Notes: generated by a model from the sequence alone, not told the origin. 64,000 bases of DNA from Oceanisphaera litoralis (GCF_016907015.1 NZ_JAFBBE010000017.1:30870-94869), one strand, 5' to 3'; shown: positions 8,496 through 18,341, counted from the first letter of the stretch. Numbers and translations are program-made.

Positions 8496-8997
8496 TGTTT
8501 ATTATCTTTGTGTGAAATATTAACAATTCCAGCTTTGGTTACCCTTCGCGGTTCAGGACGCAGGCAGCTCCGGAGAATCGGGCTTTCAGAGAAAATCCCC
8601 GATAAAGTTGAGCTGAACGCCTGAGTAAACCGAATCGGCCACAAGGGCTTGAACGAAAAGATGAAGAGCACAGGGGGGAATGTAATGTTTCTTAATTGTT
8701 ATTTCAATGTTTTAAAGTGTATCGGAACCATATTAAGCCCGGATGAGGTAAAATAAAGAGGTTGAAATATGGTTTGTTTATTGTTAACGAAATGACGTAA
8801 AGAGGCATAAAGAGGCATAAAGAGGCGTAAGGTAAGATTTTTGGCTGGATAAAAAACGAGCAGCGCCAGGCTGCTCGTTGCTTTCCCGTTCCGTCATGGG
8901 CAAAAAGGGGAGCGGCGACCGATGACGGTTCCCTGTGTGCCTCACCCGAACATTGTCTTACCGGACATTGTCTCACCGGACATTGCCCTGACCGGTA
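8496..8997. other. 500-bp AT-rich porin leader and ettA downstream region
   Basis: No gene is supported here. The right part of the porin leader is AT-rich and probably carries its promoter. A 10-bp unit (RTAAAGAGGC) is repeated three times at 8797-8826. The ettA terminator lies at 8851-8879. A degenerate 15-bp unit (CCGGACATTGTCTCA) occurs three times at 8946-8991, directly before the ettA stop codon side. Confidence 0.6.
8851..8879 (-). terminator. Intrinsic terminator after ettA
   Basis: On the minus strand, a 10-bp stem built around CGAGCAGC / GCTGCTCG with a 5-base loop is followed by six T. It lies about 120 bp beyond the ettA stop codon. Confidence 0.8.
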
Positions 8998-10665
<1,668 letters not shown>

Positions 10666-10958
10666 TTCACTTTATCCTGATAATTCAGAAGATTAACTGA
10701 TTGCCTGACGGGCTTGAATGGGGGCATGCCCCACGCCGGCAGCCAACCGGCCAGCGATGGCGTATATGGTACTTGGCTGAGCGGGGAAAGCCAGTGCCCT
10801 AAGGCGGAGAAAGCGGGAATTTCACGGGCCGAAAGAGCCGGGCGGCGCAACAAAACGGTGAAACAAAATCAGGGGAGAGCTGACAGGGAAGAGAGCAGAG
10901 AGCAGAGAAGATACGGCAGGGGATGGAGGAGAGTAAGGGGCGCGTCCCTGCGGCCGGT

Positions 10959-11159
10959 TTATTCGTCGTCTCTTTTACTGCTCCAGCGGGTGAGGCTGGC
11001 CGAGATAACGGTATTGCCGAAGAAACCCCAGTCCATCCAGGCGGGTTTGTCGGCATGTTTGTCGATGGCGGCGGCGCTGGCCAGCAGTGGCAGCCAGAGG
11101 GCGGCGAGCAAGGCGCCGGTCACCACGCCTTTTCTTACTTTTATTTTTGGTTTTTTCAT
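10959..11159 (-). CDS. Small secreted hypothetical protein
   Basis: A 66-residue protein with a basic start (MKKPKIKVRKG), a hydrophobic alanine/leucine core (about 12-30) and a plausible signal-peptidase site after ASA. The mature part would be only about 36 residues, rich in Trp and charged residues. I do not recognise a family. It lies 145 bp beyond exbD on the same strand and may have its own promoter: an extended -10 TGCTATAAC lies about 28 bases before the ATG. A role linked to the TonB system is only suggested by position. Confidence 0.5.
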   Translation of the reverse strand: MKKPKIKVRKGVVTGALLAALWLPLLASAAAIDKHADKPAWMDWGFFGNTVISASLTRWSSKRDDE

Positions 11160-11304
11160 CAGGGCACTCCCGAATTAGGGGACTCCGTTATAGCACGGAG
11201 CTTGCTGCTTCAGAAGTCAAATATATGGGACCGAGAAAGCCCCGCCATGATGTCAACCATGCTGCCAGACCCGGTGGTGCACCGCCGCCGGGGTCCGAAG
11301 GCGG

Positions 11305-11730
11305 TCATTCTCCGTTTTCCATCAGGATCTGGGTGGCCTGGATGTCGTGCTCCTGCAAGAACGCCAGCAGCTTCAGCATCTGGTCGACGGTGACCTCCCG
11401 ATCGGAGGCCAGCATCAGCTCGGCGTCTTTCAGGAGGGTTAGCTGGCCTAGCAATACCGGTTTGAACTGCTCCCAGTCTTCATATTTTTCACCCTGCAGC
11501 GCCCAGGCGGGGCTGCCGGTCAGCAGGTTGATGGTGATCGACTCGGTGTCCCGAAGGCTGCTCAGGGCCTCGCTGTCGGTCTTGGGAAGATCCACCTCCA
11601 GCGATTGCAGCGGAATGTTGGCGGTGAGCATCAGAAACACCAGCACGATGAAAATAATGTCGAGCAGCGGCGTAATATCCGGCGTCAGAGAGCGCCAACC
11701 GGAGTGGGTCGCTTCGGGGCGGCCTATCAT
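11305..11730 (-). CDS. exbD: ExbD/TolR family biopolymer transport protein
   Basis: A 141-residue protein with the ExbD plan: a short cytoplasmic N-terminus, one transmembrane helix (about residues 20-40) preceded by the proton-path motif LTPDITPLLDIIFIVLVF, and a periplasmic domain. The conserved membrane aspartate is in PLLDI. It forms the proton-driven motor with the ExbB-like protein and energises TonB. The ATG at 11730 overlaps the stop codon of the upstream gene as ATGA. It is the last clear gene of the tonB-exbB-exbD operon. Confidence 0.9.
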   Translation of the reverse strand: MIGRPEATHSGWRSLTPDITPLLDIIFIVLVFLMLTANIPLQSLEVDLPKTDSEALSSLRDTESITINLLTGSPAWALQGEKYEDWEQFKPVLLGQLTLLKDAELMLASDREVTVDQMLKLLAFLQEHDIQATQILMENGE

Positions 11731-12377
11731 GAACGGCTGCCTCCCAGTTGCACTCCTTCCAGGTGCAGGTTGCACCGGTTCAGCTCGTCGGTCAGCTTGT
11801 CGATCAGGCGATCGGCCCAGAGTCCGAACAGCTGGGCGCCGGCGATGGCGGGCAGGGCGATCAGCAGGCCGACGGCGGTGGTGCTCATGGCCAGGCCCAG
11901 GCCGTCGGCCAGTAGTGCCGGGGTGACAGGATCGCCGCTGGCGCCAATGCTCCTGAACATCTCTATCAACCCCAGCACTGTGCCCAGCAGGCCCAATAAG
12001 GGACTGATTACGCCTACCAGGGTCAGCACCCGTAATCCCGAATGCAGACGGCGGCGCTGTTGCTGCAGCCAGACCGTAGCCAGATCTTCCCGGGTGTTCT
12101 TGTCACAGCCACGGTGCCTTGCCAGCAGGCTGCAACCTTGCAGGATCAGCGACTTGGGGGCGGTCATTTCTGCCTGCGGGTAGGCGTTGCCATCAAGCCG
12201 CAATTGACGCTTTTCCTGTTCGCCGCGCAGGCTGGTCCACAGCAGGGACAGGCTTCGCTCCAGCCAGAGCGCCAGGGTGATGACCGAACAGAGGAGCAGC
12301 GGCCAGCTCATCGGGCCCAGTTGTTGATGCAGTTGATCTAGTTGATCCAGTTGATCTAGTTGATCCAGTAGTGACAT
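11727..12377 (-). CDS. exbB: ExbB/TolQ/MotA family proton channel protein with repeated N-terminus
   Basis: A 216-residue inner-membrane protein of the MotA/TolQ/ExbB family. It has one N-terminal helix (about 24-45) and two helices around the conserved LLGLLGTVLGLIEMF and STTAVGLLIALPAI segments. It partners ExbD to convert proton flow into TonB movement. The first 17 residues contain four LDQ tripeptides plus LHQ, encoded by a 9-bp tandem repeat (12323-12367). This segment is not part of the family core and would form the periplasmic N-terminus. The gene sits 3 bp after tonB and overlaps exbD, so the three are one operon. Confidence 0.9.
   Translation of the reverse strand: MSLLDQLDQLDQLDQLHQQLGPMSWPLLLCSVITLALWLERSLSLLWTSLRGEQEKRQLRLDGNAYPQAEMTAPKSLILQGCSLLARHRGCDKNTREDLATVWLQQQRRRLHSGLRVLTLVGVISPLLGLLGTVLGLIEMFRSIGASGDPVTPALLADGLGLAMSTTAVGLLIALPAIAGAQLFGLWADRLIDKLTDELNRCNLHLEGVQLGGSRS
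12323..12367 (-). repeat. 9-bp tandem repeat at the exbB 5' end
   Basis: Five head-to-tail copies of GTTGATCYA (plus-strand reading; the first copy is degenerate) encode Leu-Asp-Gln units right after the start codon. The period keeps frame. Confidence 0.93.
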
Positions 12378-12380
12378 GAG

Positions 12381-13094
12381 TTAGTCCAGTTTGAAACGAA
12401 TGGGAATATGAACGCGGTGGGCAATGCCCCGGCCGTTTTCCACGTAGGCGGAAAAGCGCCATTTGGCGATGGCTTTCAGGGCCGTTTTGTCGAGCAGGCT
12501 GACACCGGAAGAGCGGGCCAGCACCCGTTGGGTCTGTTTGCCGTTTTCATCCAGCCATACCTCGATCAGCACTGTGCCTTCCAGGCCCCGGCGACGCGCC
12601 TGAGACGGATAGGGAATGGGTGTCGGTCGGGTTTTGAAGCTGGGTGTTTCGATACGCCGTGGCGCACTGTCTCTGGCGGCGACCTGCTGCGGCTTTGACT
12701 CTATCCTGGCCGGTGGCTGCGGGGCCGGCACCGGTGTGGGCTCTGGTTGTGGCGCCACTGTGGGTTCGGGTTTGGACACCGGCTTGGGTTCAGGCTTTGG
12801 TTCAGGCTTGGGAACAGGTTTGGGAGTTGGCTTTGGCTCCGGTTCCGGTATCGGTTTGGGGTCCGGCCTGGGTGTCGGCTTAGGTGTCGGTTTGGGTGCC
12901 GGTCTGGGCTCGGGTTTCGGCTCGACCGCCAGCTCTTGTTGCGCCACTGTCGGCAGCATCTGCACGCTGATTGGGCCCGGGTGGGTGTCCGGTGCCAGTG
13001 AAATAACCTGTTCTTCGTGTTCCATGGCCTGAGCCAGCAATCCATGCAGAACCAGCGAGGCCAGAGCGAACAGGGCGTAGCGTCGAAAATTCAA
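12381..13094 (-). CDS. tonB: TonB family energy transducer
   Basis: A 237-residue TonB protein. It has an N-terminal signal anchor (about 5-22) and a long Pro/Lys/Glu-rich periplasmic spacer (about 58-135, built of PKPEPKP-like hexanucleotide-derived repeats). The C-terminal TonB domain carries [20 protein letters not shown], which contacts the TonB box of outer-membrane receptors. It transmits proton-motive energy from ExbB/ExbD to siderophore, haem or cobalamin receptors. It is the first gene of the operon, with 3 bp between it and exbB. An iron-responsive Fur site is plausible about 80 bp upstream. Confidence 0.93.
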   Translation of the reverse strand: MNFRRYALFALASLVLHGLLAQAMEHEEQVISLAPDTHPGPISVQMLPTVAQQELAVEPKPEPRPAPKPTPKPTPRPDPKPIPEPEPKPTPKPVPKPEPKPEPKPVSKPEPTVAPQPEPTPVPAPQPPARIESKPQQVAARDSAPRRIETPSFKTRPTPIPYPSQARRRGLEGTVLIEVWLDENGKQTQRVLARSSGVSLLDKTALKAIAKWRFSAYVENGRGIAHRVHIPIRFKLD

Positions 13095-13170
13095 GGTAAA
13101 TTCCCGGTGGTAAAAGAGGGTGTTGATATTCTGGAGTCATAGAATACGTATTTCTAACACGATGTCCATT

Positions 13171-13192
13171 GCTATTCGCAATGAGAATGAGT
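13171..13192. promoter_or_regulatory. Candidate Fur box upstream of tonB
   Basis: The segment contains AATGAGAATGAG, a partial match to the repeated NATWAT hexamers of Fur operators, about 80 bp before the tonB start. TonB systems are commonly Fur-repressed, which supports the reading, but the match is incomplete. Confidence 0.45.
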
Positions 13193-13314
13193 TGTGTTTG
13201 TTTAATTGTCGGCTGCGTGCGGCTGCCGTGCGCTTGCCGTGCGCTTGGCGCACCATGGATGCGCGATTAGCCTGCAACCTGAACGGCTCTGTGCTCTAAC
13301 ATAATGCATACTGT

Positions 13315-13582
13315 TAGGGTCTGTTGACTTTTCGAGATGATTTTTGCAGCAGTTTGTGGGGGCTTGATACAAGGCATCGCTTATGCCGTGTAGTCACTCT
13401 ACATAAATAAGCGATAACGCAGTAGCAAGCCCCCACAAGCGCTGCCCTGCGGGTTCGGCTAAACGCGTTTTTCTCTTTGTTGAGAAGGCTTTGCTTAGAA
13501 TGACTAGGCTACAGCCTTCTCGCCGCGATAAAAACGCGTTTAACTCGAACAAAATTTAACCGCGAAAGGTCAACAGACCCTA
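13315..13582 (+). mobile_element. 264-bp structured MITE-like element, copy 1
   Basis: The element runs from GGGTCTGTTGAC (13317) to GTCAACAGACCC (13580) and is flanked on both sides by TA, the target duplicated by IS630/Tc1-mariner-type transposases. It has no coding sequence. Inside are two long hairpins. One has arms TTGTGGGGGCTTG / CAAGCCCCCACAA, the other TAAACGCGTTTTT / AAAAACGCGTTTA with inner GAGAAGGCT / AGCCTTCTC. A second 264-bp copy lies inverted at 41852-42115. It sits between tonB and the CBS-domain gene, 35 bp from that gene's start. Confidence 0.88.
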
Positions 13583-13617
13583 AGTGATCTCATCGAACAA
13601 ACAAGGAAGGACGACTC

Positions 13618-14055
13618 ATGGCAGCAACCACTGTTGGCGATATCATGGCCCGCGATTTACTCACCCTGGATGCGAGCTCGACCCTGAAAGATGCGCACGA
13701 TCTGATGCGGGAAAAAAGCATCCGTCATATTCCGGTGGTGGACAAGCTTACCGGCAAGCTGCTGGGGGTGCTGACCCAGAAACGGCTGATCGCCACCGTG
13801 ATGAGTCTGTTGTCGGACTATGGCGTCAGTGCGCTGGAGCGGCGCGAGCGTCAGTGCCGGGTGGTGGAAATTATCGATTCGGATTTAGAGAGCGTGGACG
13901 TCAAGGCGCCCCTCACCGAGGTGGTGCCTTTTTTTCTGAAGAACAAGCACGGCTGCCTGACCGTGGTCGATAGCGAGCAGCGGCTGACGGGCATCGTCAC
14001 TTCTTCCGACTTCGTGCGCCTGTGTGCCGAGCTGCTCAATAAACCTGACGCATAG
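13618..14055 (+). CDS. CBS domain-pair protein
   Basis: A 145-residue protein made of two CBS motifs (about 1-60 and 75-140). The first contains VGDIMARDLLTLDASSTL and HIPVVD, the second CLTVVDSEQRLTGIVTSSDF. Such stand-alone pairs bind adenine nucleotides and usually regulate a partner protein; the partner is unknown. An AAGGAAGG ribosome-binding site lies 7 bases before the ATG. The gene is preceded by MITE copy 1, whose right end is within its promoter region, so the element may influence its transcription. It converges on the XRE-cupin gene with 13 bp between stop codons. Confidence 0.88.
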   Translation: MAATTVGDIMARDLLTLDASSTLKDAHDLMREKSIRHIPVVDKLTGKLLGVLTQKRLIATVMSLLSDYGVSALERRERQCRVVEIIDSDLESVDVKAPLTEVVPFFLKNKHGCLTVVDSEQRLTGIVTSSDFVRLCAELLNKPDA

Positions 14056-14068
14056 CAACAAGCCGACT

Positions 14069-14662
14069 TCACGGCTTTGGGTAATGGATCAGGTTGTAAA
14101 ATACGGCAGGTGTATCGCCCGGGTTGCGATAACTGTGGGGCCGGTCGGCGTGAAAGCGCACCGCCGCGCCCGGCGCCAGCGGTTGCCACCGGCCTTCCAG
14201 TAACAGCTCCATTTCTCCCCGCTGCACTATGACGTGCTCGATAACACCGGGCTCGTGGGGCTCGGACCGGCGTTCATAACCGGGCAGCAGGGTCAGTTCC
14301 AGCATTTCGAAGCCAAATCTGCCTTCGAAGGGAAACAGCGGTGCCACCAGGATGCCGTCGCCGGCCGGTTGTCGGCGCAGCCTATCCGCCTGTCGATAGA
14401 GCGGGCCGGGGTGGGGCTCGGGCGTCGGTTCCAGAAAGTCGGACAGCGAGGTGTGAAAGCCGCCGGCTATCTTCCACAGGGTGGCGATGGTGGGGCTGGA
14501 CTCGCCGCGCTCTATCTGCCCAAGCATGGCCTTGCTGACGCCGGTTTCGCTGGCGCATCGGTCCAGGCTCCAGCCCCGCTCCTTGCGCAGGGTTCGCAGA
14601 CGGATGGCAAGGTACTTATTCGGCTCCTGCATGTTCGGATCCTGCATGTTCGGCTCCTGCAT
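14069..14662 (-). CDS. XRE-family regulator with cupin domain
   Basis: A 197-residue regulator with an N-terminal Cro/CI helix-turn-helix (about 20-72, containing GVSKAMLGQIERGESSPT) and a C-terminal cupin_2 sensor domain (about 115-190, with HEPGVIEHVIVQRGEMELL). This architecture usually senses a small metabolite and represses the adjacent transporter or catabolic gene, here the divergent benE. The first 16 residues are three MQ-E/D-PN units encoded by a 15-bp tandem repeat, each unit supplying an ATG. Two copies of a TGTGCGTTATAGC operator-like sequence lie in the divergent promoter region and are probable binding sites. Confidence 0.88.
   Translation of the reverse strand: MQEPNMQDPNMQEPNKYLAIRLRTLRKERGWSLDRCASETGVSKAMLGQIERGESSPTIATLWKIAGGFHTSLSDFLEPTPEPHPGPLYRQADRLRRQPAGDGILVAPLFPFEGRFGFEMLELTLLPGYERRSEPHEPGVIEHVIVQRGEMELLLEGRWQPLAPGAAVRFHADRPHSYRNPGDTPAVFYNLIHYPKP
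14618..14662 (-). repeat. 15-bp tandem repeat at the start of the XRE-cupin gene
   Basis: Three 15-bp units (14618-14632, 14633-14647, 14648-14662; coding ATGCAGGAGCCGAAC) with two substitutions. Each complete unit contains an in-frame ATG, so the gene has three candidate starts. Confidence 0.9.
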
Positions 14663-14700
14663 GGGGTTTCTCCTGACTGATTTTTCCGTACTGATGCGGT

Positions 14701-14761
14701 TGTGCGTTATAGCATACCTTTGCTAGCATGACGCTCCCTGGGTTGTGCGTTATAGCGCACA
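14701..14761. promoter_or_regulatory. Paired operator-like repeats between XRE-cupin gene and benE
   Basis: TGTGCGTTATAGC occurs at 14701-14713 and 14744-14756. The second copy is a near-perfect 18-bp palindrome (14744-14761, TGTGCG...CGCACA). The two copies are 43 bp apart, about four helical turns, as expected for cooperative repressor binding in a divergent promoter. Confidence 0.6.
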
Positions 14762-14786
14762 TCTCTGTCAAGCAAGGAGAGGTGCT

Positions 14787-15947
14787 GTGCGCGTGGCCAT
14801 CGGTCTTTCCCATCTTTCTGCCGGTTTTATCGCCGTGCTGGTTGGCTATACCAGCTCGGCGGCCATTATCTTTCAGGCGGCCGCGGCGGCGGGTGCCAGC
14901 CAGGCCGAGATCGGCTCCTGGATGTGGGCCCTGGGCCTGGGGGCGGGGCTCACCAGTATCTGGTTTTCCCTGCGCTACCGGGAGCCGATACTGACCGCCT
15001 GGTCGACACCGGGGGCGGCGCTGCTGGTGACGGCCCTGGCCGGCGTGTCGATGAGCGAGGCCATTGGTGCCTTTCTGTTTAGCTCGGGCCTGATCCTGTT
15101 GTGCGGAGTGACCGGCTGGTTTGACAAGATCATGCGGCTGATGCCGGCGGGGCTGGCGGCGGCCATGCTGGGCGGTGTTCTGTTGAATTTCGGTCTGGGT
15201 CTCTTTGCCTCGGCCCAGACCCAGCCTTGGTTGGTGGGCGCCATGCTGGCGACCTACCTGGCCCTGCGCCGGCGCTGGCCGCGCTATGTGATACCGCTCA
15301 GTCTGCTGACCGGGCTGGCGGTGGCCGGCGCCGCCGGTTTGCTGCAGTTTGACGAGTTCGAGTGGCAACTGGCCCAGCCTGTGCTGATGCTGCCGAGTTT
15401 TCCCCTCGCCAGCCTGCTGGGCATCGGCATTCCGCTGTTCATGGTAACCATGGCCTCCCAGAACGTGCCGGGCATCGCCGTGCTGCGCGCCCACGGCTAT
15501 CACACGCCGGCATCGCCGCTGATCGGCTGGACCGGTTTTACCGGCCTCTTGCTGGCACCCTTCGGTGGCTTCGCCCTTAATCTGGCGGCGATCAGCGCGG
15601 CGATTTGCATGGGCAAGGAAGTGGACGCCAATCCGCACCAGCGTTACAAGGCGGCGGTGTGGGCCGGGGTCTTTTATCTGCTGATGGGGCTGTTTGGCGC
15701 TACCGTAGTGGGGCTGTTCAGCGCCTTGCCGACGGAGCTGGTGATGGCCATCGCCGGCCTGGCTCTGCTTGGGACCATAGGTAACAGCCTGACGGTGGCG
15801 ATGGCCAACGAGCAGGAGCGGGACGCGGCCCTGCTGACCTTCATGATCACCGCCTCGGGCGTGGCGCTGTTCGGTATCGGCAGTGCCTTCTGGGGTCTGG
15901 TGATCGGCGGCGGCGTGCACTGGCTGAACCGGCGCAACCAGCATTAA
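14787..15947 (+). CDS. benE: BenE family benzoate/H+ symporter-like transporter
   Basis: A 386-residue polytopic inner-membrane protein with about twelve hydrophobic segments, of the BenE (benzoate:proton symporter) family. The conserved AGFIAVLVGYTSSAAIIFQA start and the VTMASQNVPGIAVLRA segment are both visible. The GTG at 14787 is preferred because AAGGAG lies 7 bases upstream; the ATG at 14745 falls inside the operator-like repeat. The likely role is uptake or export of an aromatic carboxylate. No benzoate catabolic genes are in the window, so the substrate is open. The divergent XRE-cupin protein is its probable regulator. Confidence 0.87.
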   Translation: MRVAIGLSHLSAGFIAVLVGYTSSAAIIFQAAAAAGASQAEIGSWMWALGLGAGLTSIWFSLRYREPILTAWSTPGAALLVTALAGVSMSEAIGAFLFSSGLILLCGVTGWFDKIMRLMPAGLAAAMLGGVLLNFGLGLFASAQTQPWLVGAMLATYLALRRRWPRYVIPLSLLTGLAVAGAAGLLQFDEFEWQLAQPVLMLPSFPLASLLGIGIPLFMVTMASQNVPGIAVLRAHGYHTPASPLIGWTGFTGLLLAPFGGFALNLAAISAAICMGKEVDANPHQRYKAAVWAGVFYLLMGLFGATVVGLFSALPTELVMAIAGLALLGTIGNSLTVAMANEQERDAALLTFMITASGVALFGIGSAFWGLVIGGGVHWLNRRNQH

Positions 15948-15950
15948 AGA

Positions 15951-15974
15951 AAAACCCCGGCGAGTGCCGGGGTT
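15951..15974 (-). terminator. Terminator between benE and rhlE
   Basis: A stem ACCCCGGC / GCCGGGGT (15954-15961, 15966-15973) with a 4-base loop is followed on the minus strand by TTTTT. It ends rhlE and may also stop benE transcripts weakly. Confidence 0.85.
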
Positions 15975-15980
15975 GTGGTG

Positions 15981-17312
15981 TTAGTCGTCGTGGCGGCCGT
16001 GGCGCTGGGGCTGGTTCGGCCTGTTGCTGCGCGGTGCCTTGCTGTTGGCGCCGCGCGGGTTCTGGCCGCGACCACCGCCGTTGCCTCTGCCGCCATTACT
16101 ATGGCCGCCATTACCACGGCCACGGTTGTTGGCGCCGGGTTTTTCGATGGGCGGCTGCTGGCTGTCTGGCAGCGGCTCGTAACCGGGCAGAATTTCCAGC
16201 TCGGCGCTTTGCTTGATCAGCTTCTCGATGGACTTGAGCAGCGGCTTTTCTTCGAAGCACACCAGCGACAGGGCCTCGCCTTTAATACCGGCACGACCGG
16301 TACGGCCGATGCGGTGTACATAGTCTTCCGCCACATGGGGCAGCTCGTAGTTGACCACGTGGGGCAACTCGCTGATATCGATGCCACGGGCGGCGATATC
16401 GGTGGCCACCAGTACGCGCAGCTTGCCTTCCTTGAACTGGCTCAGGGCTCGGGTACGGGCGCCCTGGCTCTTGTCGCCGTGAATGGCCATGGCCGGCAGG
16501 CCGTCTTTGTCGAGCTGCATCGCCAGGCGGTTGGCACCGTGTTTGGTGCGGGTGAACACCAGTACCTGTTGCCAGTTGTGGTGGCCAATCAGGTAGCTGA
16601 GCAGGGCACGCTTTTTATTTTTGTCCACGCCGTAAAAACGCTGGGCAATGGTGTCGGCGGTGGCGTTGCGGGTGGCTACTTCGATGTGTTCCGGCTCGTT
16701 GAGCAGATCTTCGGCCAGCTGCTTGATCTCGTTGGAGAAGGTGGCAGAAAACAGCAGGTTCTGCCGCTTGGCCGGCATCTTGGCGATGATGCGGCGAATG
16801 TCGCGGATGAAGCCCATGTCGAGCATGCGGTCCGCTTCGTCCAGCACCAGCATTTCGACCCGAGACAGATCGATGGAGCGCTGGGAGACGTGATCCAGCA
16901 GGCGGCCCGGGGTGGCGACCACTATGTCTACCTTGCGACCCAGCGCCTTCATCTGCGGGTTGATGCTCACACCACCGAACATGGCCAGCGTGGTCAGATC
17001 CGAGTGCTTGGCATAGGCGCGCAGGTTTTCTTCTACCTGAGCGGCCAGCTCGCGGGTAGGAGTCAGCACCAGGGCACGAACCGGGGCACGGCCATTGGCC
17101 AGCGGTTTGGCCCTGGTTTCGCTCAGGCGCTGCAGCATGGGCAGGCCAAAGCCGGCGGTCTTGCCGGTCCCGGTCTGGGCGCCGGCGAGCAGATCGCCGC
17201 CTTTCAGCACAAGCGGAATGGCCTGGGCCTGGATGGGGGTCGGCTCTGTATAACCACATTCATTGATGGCTTGAACGAGCTGGGCATTCAGGCCGAGGGA
17301 AGCAAAAGACAT
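15981..17312 (-). CDS. rhlE: DEAD-box ATP-dependent RNA helicase RhlE
   Basis: A 443-residue DEAD-box helicase. The Q motif ([14 protein letters not shown]), Walker [22 protein letters not shown] (in [13 protein letters not shown]), SAT (LLFSATFS) and the C-terminal [10 protein letters not shown] are all present. A glycine/arginine/asparagine-rich basic tail of about 70 residues follows, typical of RhlE. It remodels RNA structure in ribosome maturation and RNA decay. The start MSFASLGLN at 17312 has GGAG 4 bases upstream; the frame open to 17369 is not conserved. It is monocistronic with a terminator at 15951-15974. Confidence 0.94.
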   Translation of the reverse strand: MSFASLGLNAQLVQAINECGYTEPTPIQAQAIPLVLKGGDLLAGAQTGTGKTAGFGLPMLQRLSETRAKPLANGRAPVRALVLTPTRELAAQVEENLRAYAKHSDLTTLAMFGGVSINPQMKALGRKVDIVVATPGRLLDHVSQRSIDLSRVEMLVLDEADRMLDMGFIRDIRRIIAKMPAKRQNLLFSATFSNEIKQLAEDLLNEPEHIEVATRNATADTIAQRFYGVDKNKKRALLSYLIGHHNWQQVLVFTRTKHGANRLAMQLDKDGLPAMAIHGDKSQGARTRALSQFKEGKLRVLVATDIAARGIDISELPHVVNYELPHVAEDYVHRIGRTGRAGIKGEALSLVCFEEKPLLKSIEKLIKQSAELEILPGYEPLPDSQQPPIEKPGANNRGRGNGGHSNGGRGNGGGRGQNPRGANSKAPRSNRPNQPQRHGRHDD

Positions 17313-17436
17313 GAGACTCCGAACAAATAAGGTCCTGGCGGACGATTGAGAGGCATTGCCGGTGGGCAAACTGTCGTCATGATAACAGAAAAGCGCTGCA
17401 GGCTATAACAAAGGCGTTCGGAGGCGGGATTGGCGC

Positions 17437-18168
17437 TCAGTTCGGATTCCAGCCAGCGGCCAGATAATCCTGGGGTTGGTCGGTGAAAATCATGTCTACG
17501 CCCCAGGCGGCCAGGGTGGCAGCCTCGTCGATGTGGTTGACGGTATAGCAGTTCAGCCGGTAACCGGCGGCCTTGACGGCCAGGGCTTGGGCGCGGGTCA
17601 GGTGGCGGTGATGGCAGTGCAGGCTGGTGCAGTCCAGTTGTTGCAGTTGTGTCTGCCAGTCGTCGGGGATGCGCTCCACCAGCAGGGCGCGGGGGATATC
17701 CGGTTGCAGCTCGTGCATAAACTTGATGCAGTCGGGCTCGAAACTGGAAAACAGCAGCATGTGCTTGTCGAAGGCGCCCTGCTCAAGCACCTCGCTGACC
17801 CGACGGCACAGCCGCTCGGCATCATCTTCAGGGTAGAGCTTGAGTTCGATGTTGACGTGAATGCCGAGCCTGATGGCGAGGGCGAGATAATCCTGCAGCA
17901 GCGGTATGCGCTCTTCGGCGAAGGCGGGCGAGAACCAGCTGCCGGCATCGAGCCGGCTCAGTTCATTCCGGTCGTATTGGCGCACCCAGCCTCTGCCGTC
18001 GGTGCAGCGGTCGACCTTTTCATCATGAATCACCACCACCTGCTCGTCTCGGGTCAGCTGAACGTCGATCTCCACCCATTCAAGCCCCAGCCGATGTGCC
18101 TCGCGCAGCCCGGCCAGGGTATTTTCCGGCGCCAGGCTGGCCACGCCTCTGTGTCCGCACAAGATCAT
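17437..18168 (-). CDS. ugpQ: Glycerophosphodiester phosphodiesterase UgpQ
   Basis: A 243-residue cytoplasmic GDPD-fold enzyme. The family HRG motif is at the start (ILCGHRGVASLAPENT), with catalytic His/Glu/Asp in HRG, EIDVQLTRD and VVIHDE. It hydrolyses glycerophosphodiesters, imported by UgpBAEC, to glycerol-3-phosphate and an alcohol. It lies divergent from ugpB instead of at the end of the ugp operon as in E. coli. A perfect minus-strand Pho box (18216-18233) lies about 50 bp upstream, so it should be induced by PhoB under phosphate starvation together with the transporter. Confidence 0.94.
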   Translation of the reverse strand: MILCGHRGVASLAPENTLAGLREAHRLGLEWVEIDVQLTRDEQVVVIHDEKVDRCTDGRGWVRQYDRNELSRLDAGSWFSPAFAEERIPLLQDYLALAIRLGIHVNIELKLYPEDDAERLCRRVSEVLEQGAFDKHMLLFSSFEPDCIKFMHELQPDIPRALLVERIPDDWQTQLQQLDCTSLHCHHRHLTRAQALAVKAAGYRLNCYTVNHIDEAATLAAWGVDMIFTDQPQDYLAAGWNPN

Positions 18169-18215
18169 CGTTTTGTCCTTCCAGATACCGATTCGGTCAA
18201 GAGTAGAACGCCGTC

Positions 18216-18233
18216 ATGACAGCTCTGTGACAG
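18216..18233 (-). promoter_or_regulatory. Pho box for ugpQ
   Basis: Read on the minus strand this is CTGTCAC-AGAG-CTGTCAT, the 7-4-7 direct-repeat form of the PhoB operator with a single departure from consensus. It lies about 50 bp upstream of the ugpQ start. Confidence 0.85.
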
Positions 18234-18257
18234 GTTTTCCCTGACCGTGAAGTCAAA

Positions 18258-18286
18258 GTATCATTTGAGTGTCACCCCGATGTCAT
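18258..18286 (+). promoter_or_regulatory. Pho box for ugpBAEC
   Basis: Three 7-base units phased by exactly 11 bp (GTATCAT, GTGTCAC, ATGTCAT) form one and a half PhoB boxes. A weak TAGCTT -10 candidate follows at 18297-18302, and the ugpB start is about 55 bp downstream of the box. Confidence 0.8.
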
Positions 18287-18341
18287 CTGTTCACCCTAGC
18301 TTAGTTGCACTCAAACCTTCAGGGTCGCCAAGGGAGACACC

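Noticed and set aside
14616..15944. A 442-codon minus-strand frame opposite benE
   Set aside because: Same reason: His/Gln/Arg-rich mirror translation with no motif, overlapping a conserved transporter gene and the XRE-cupin start.
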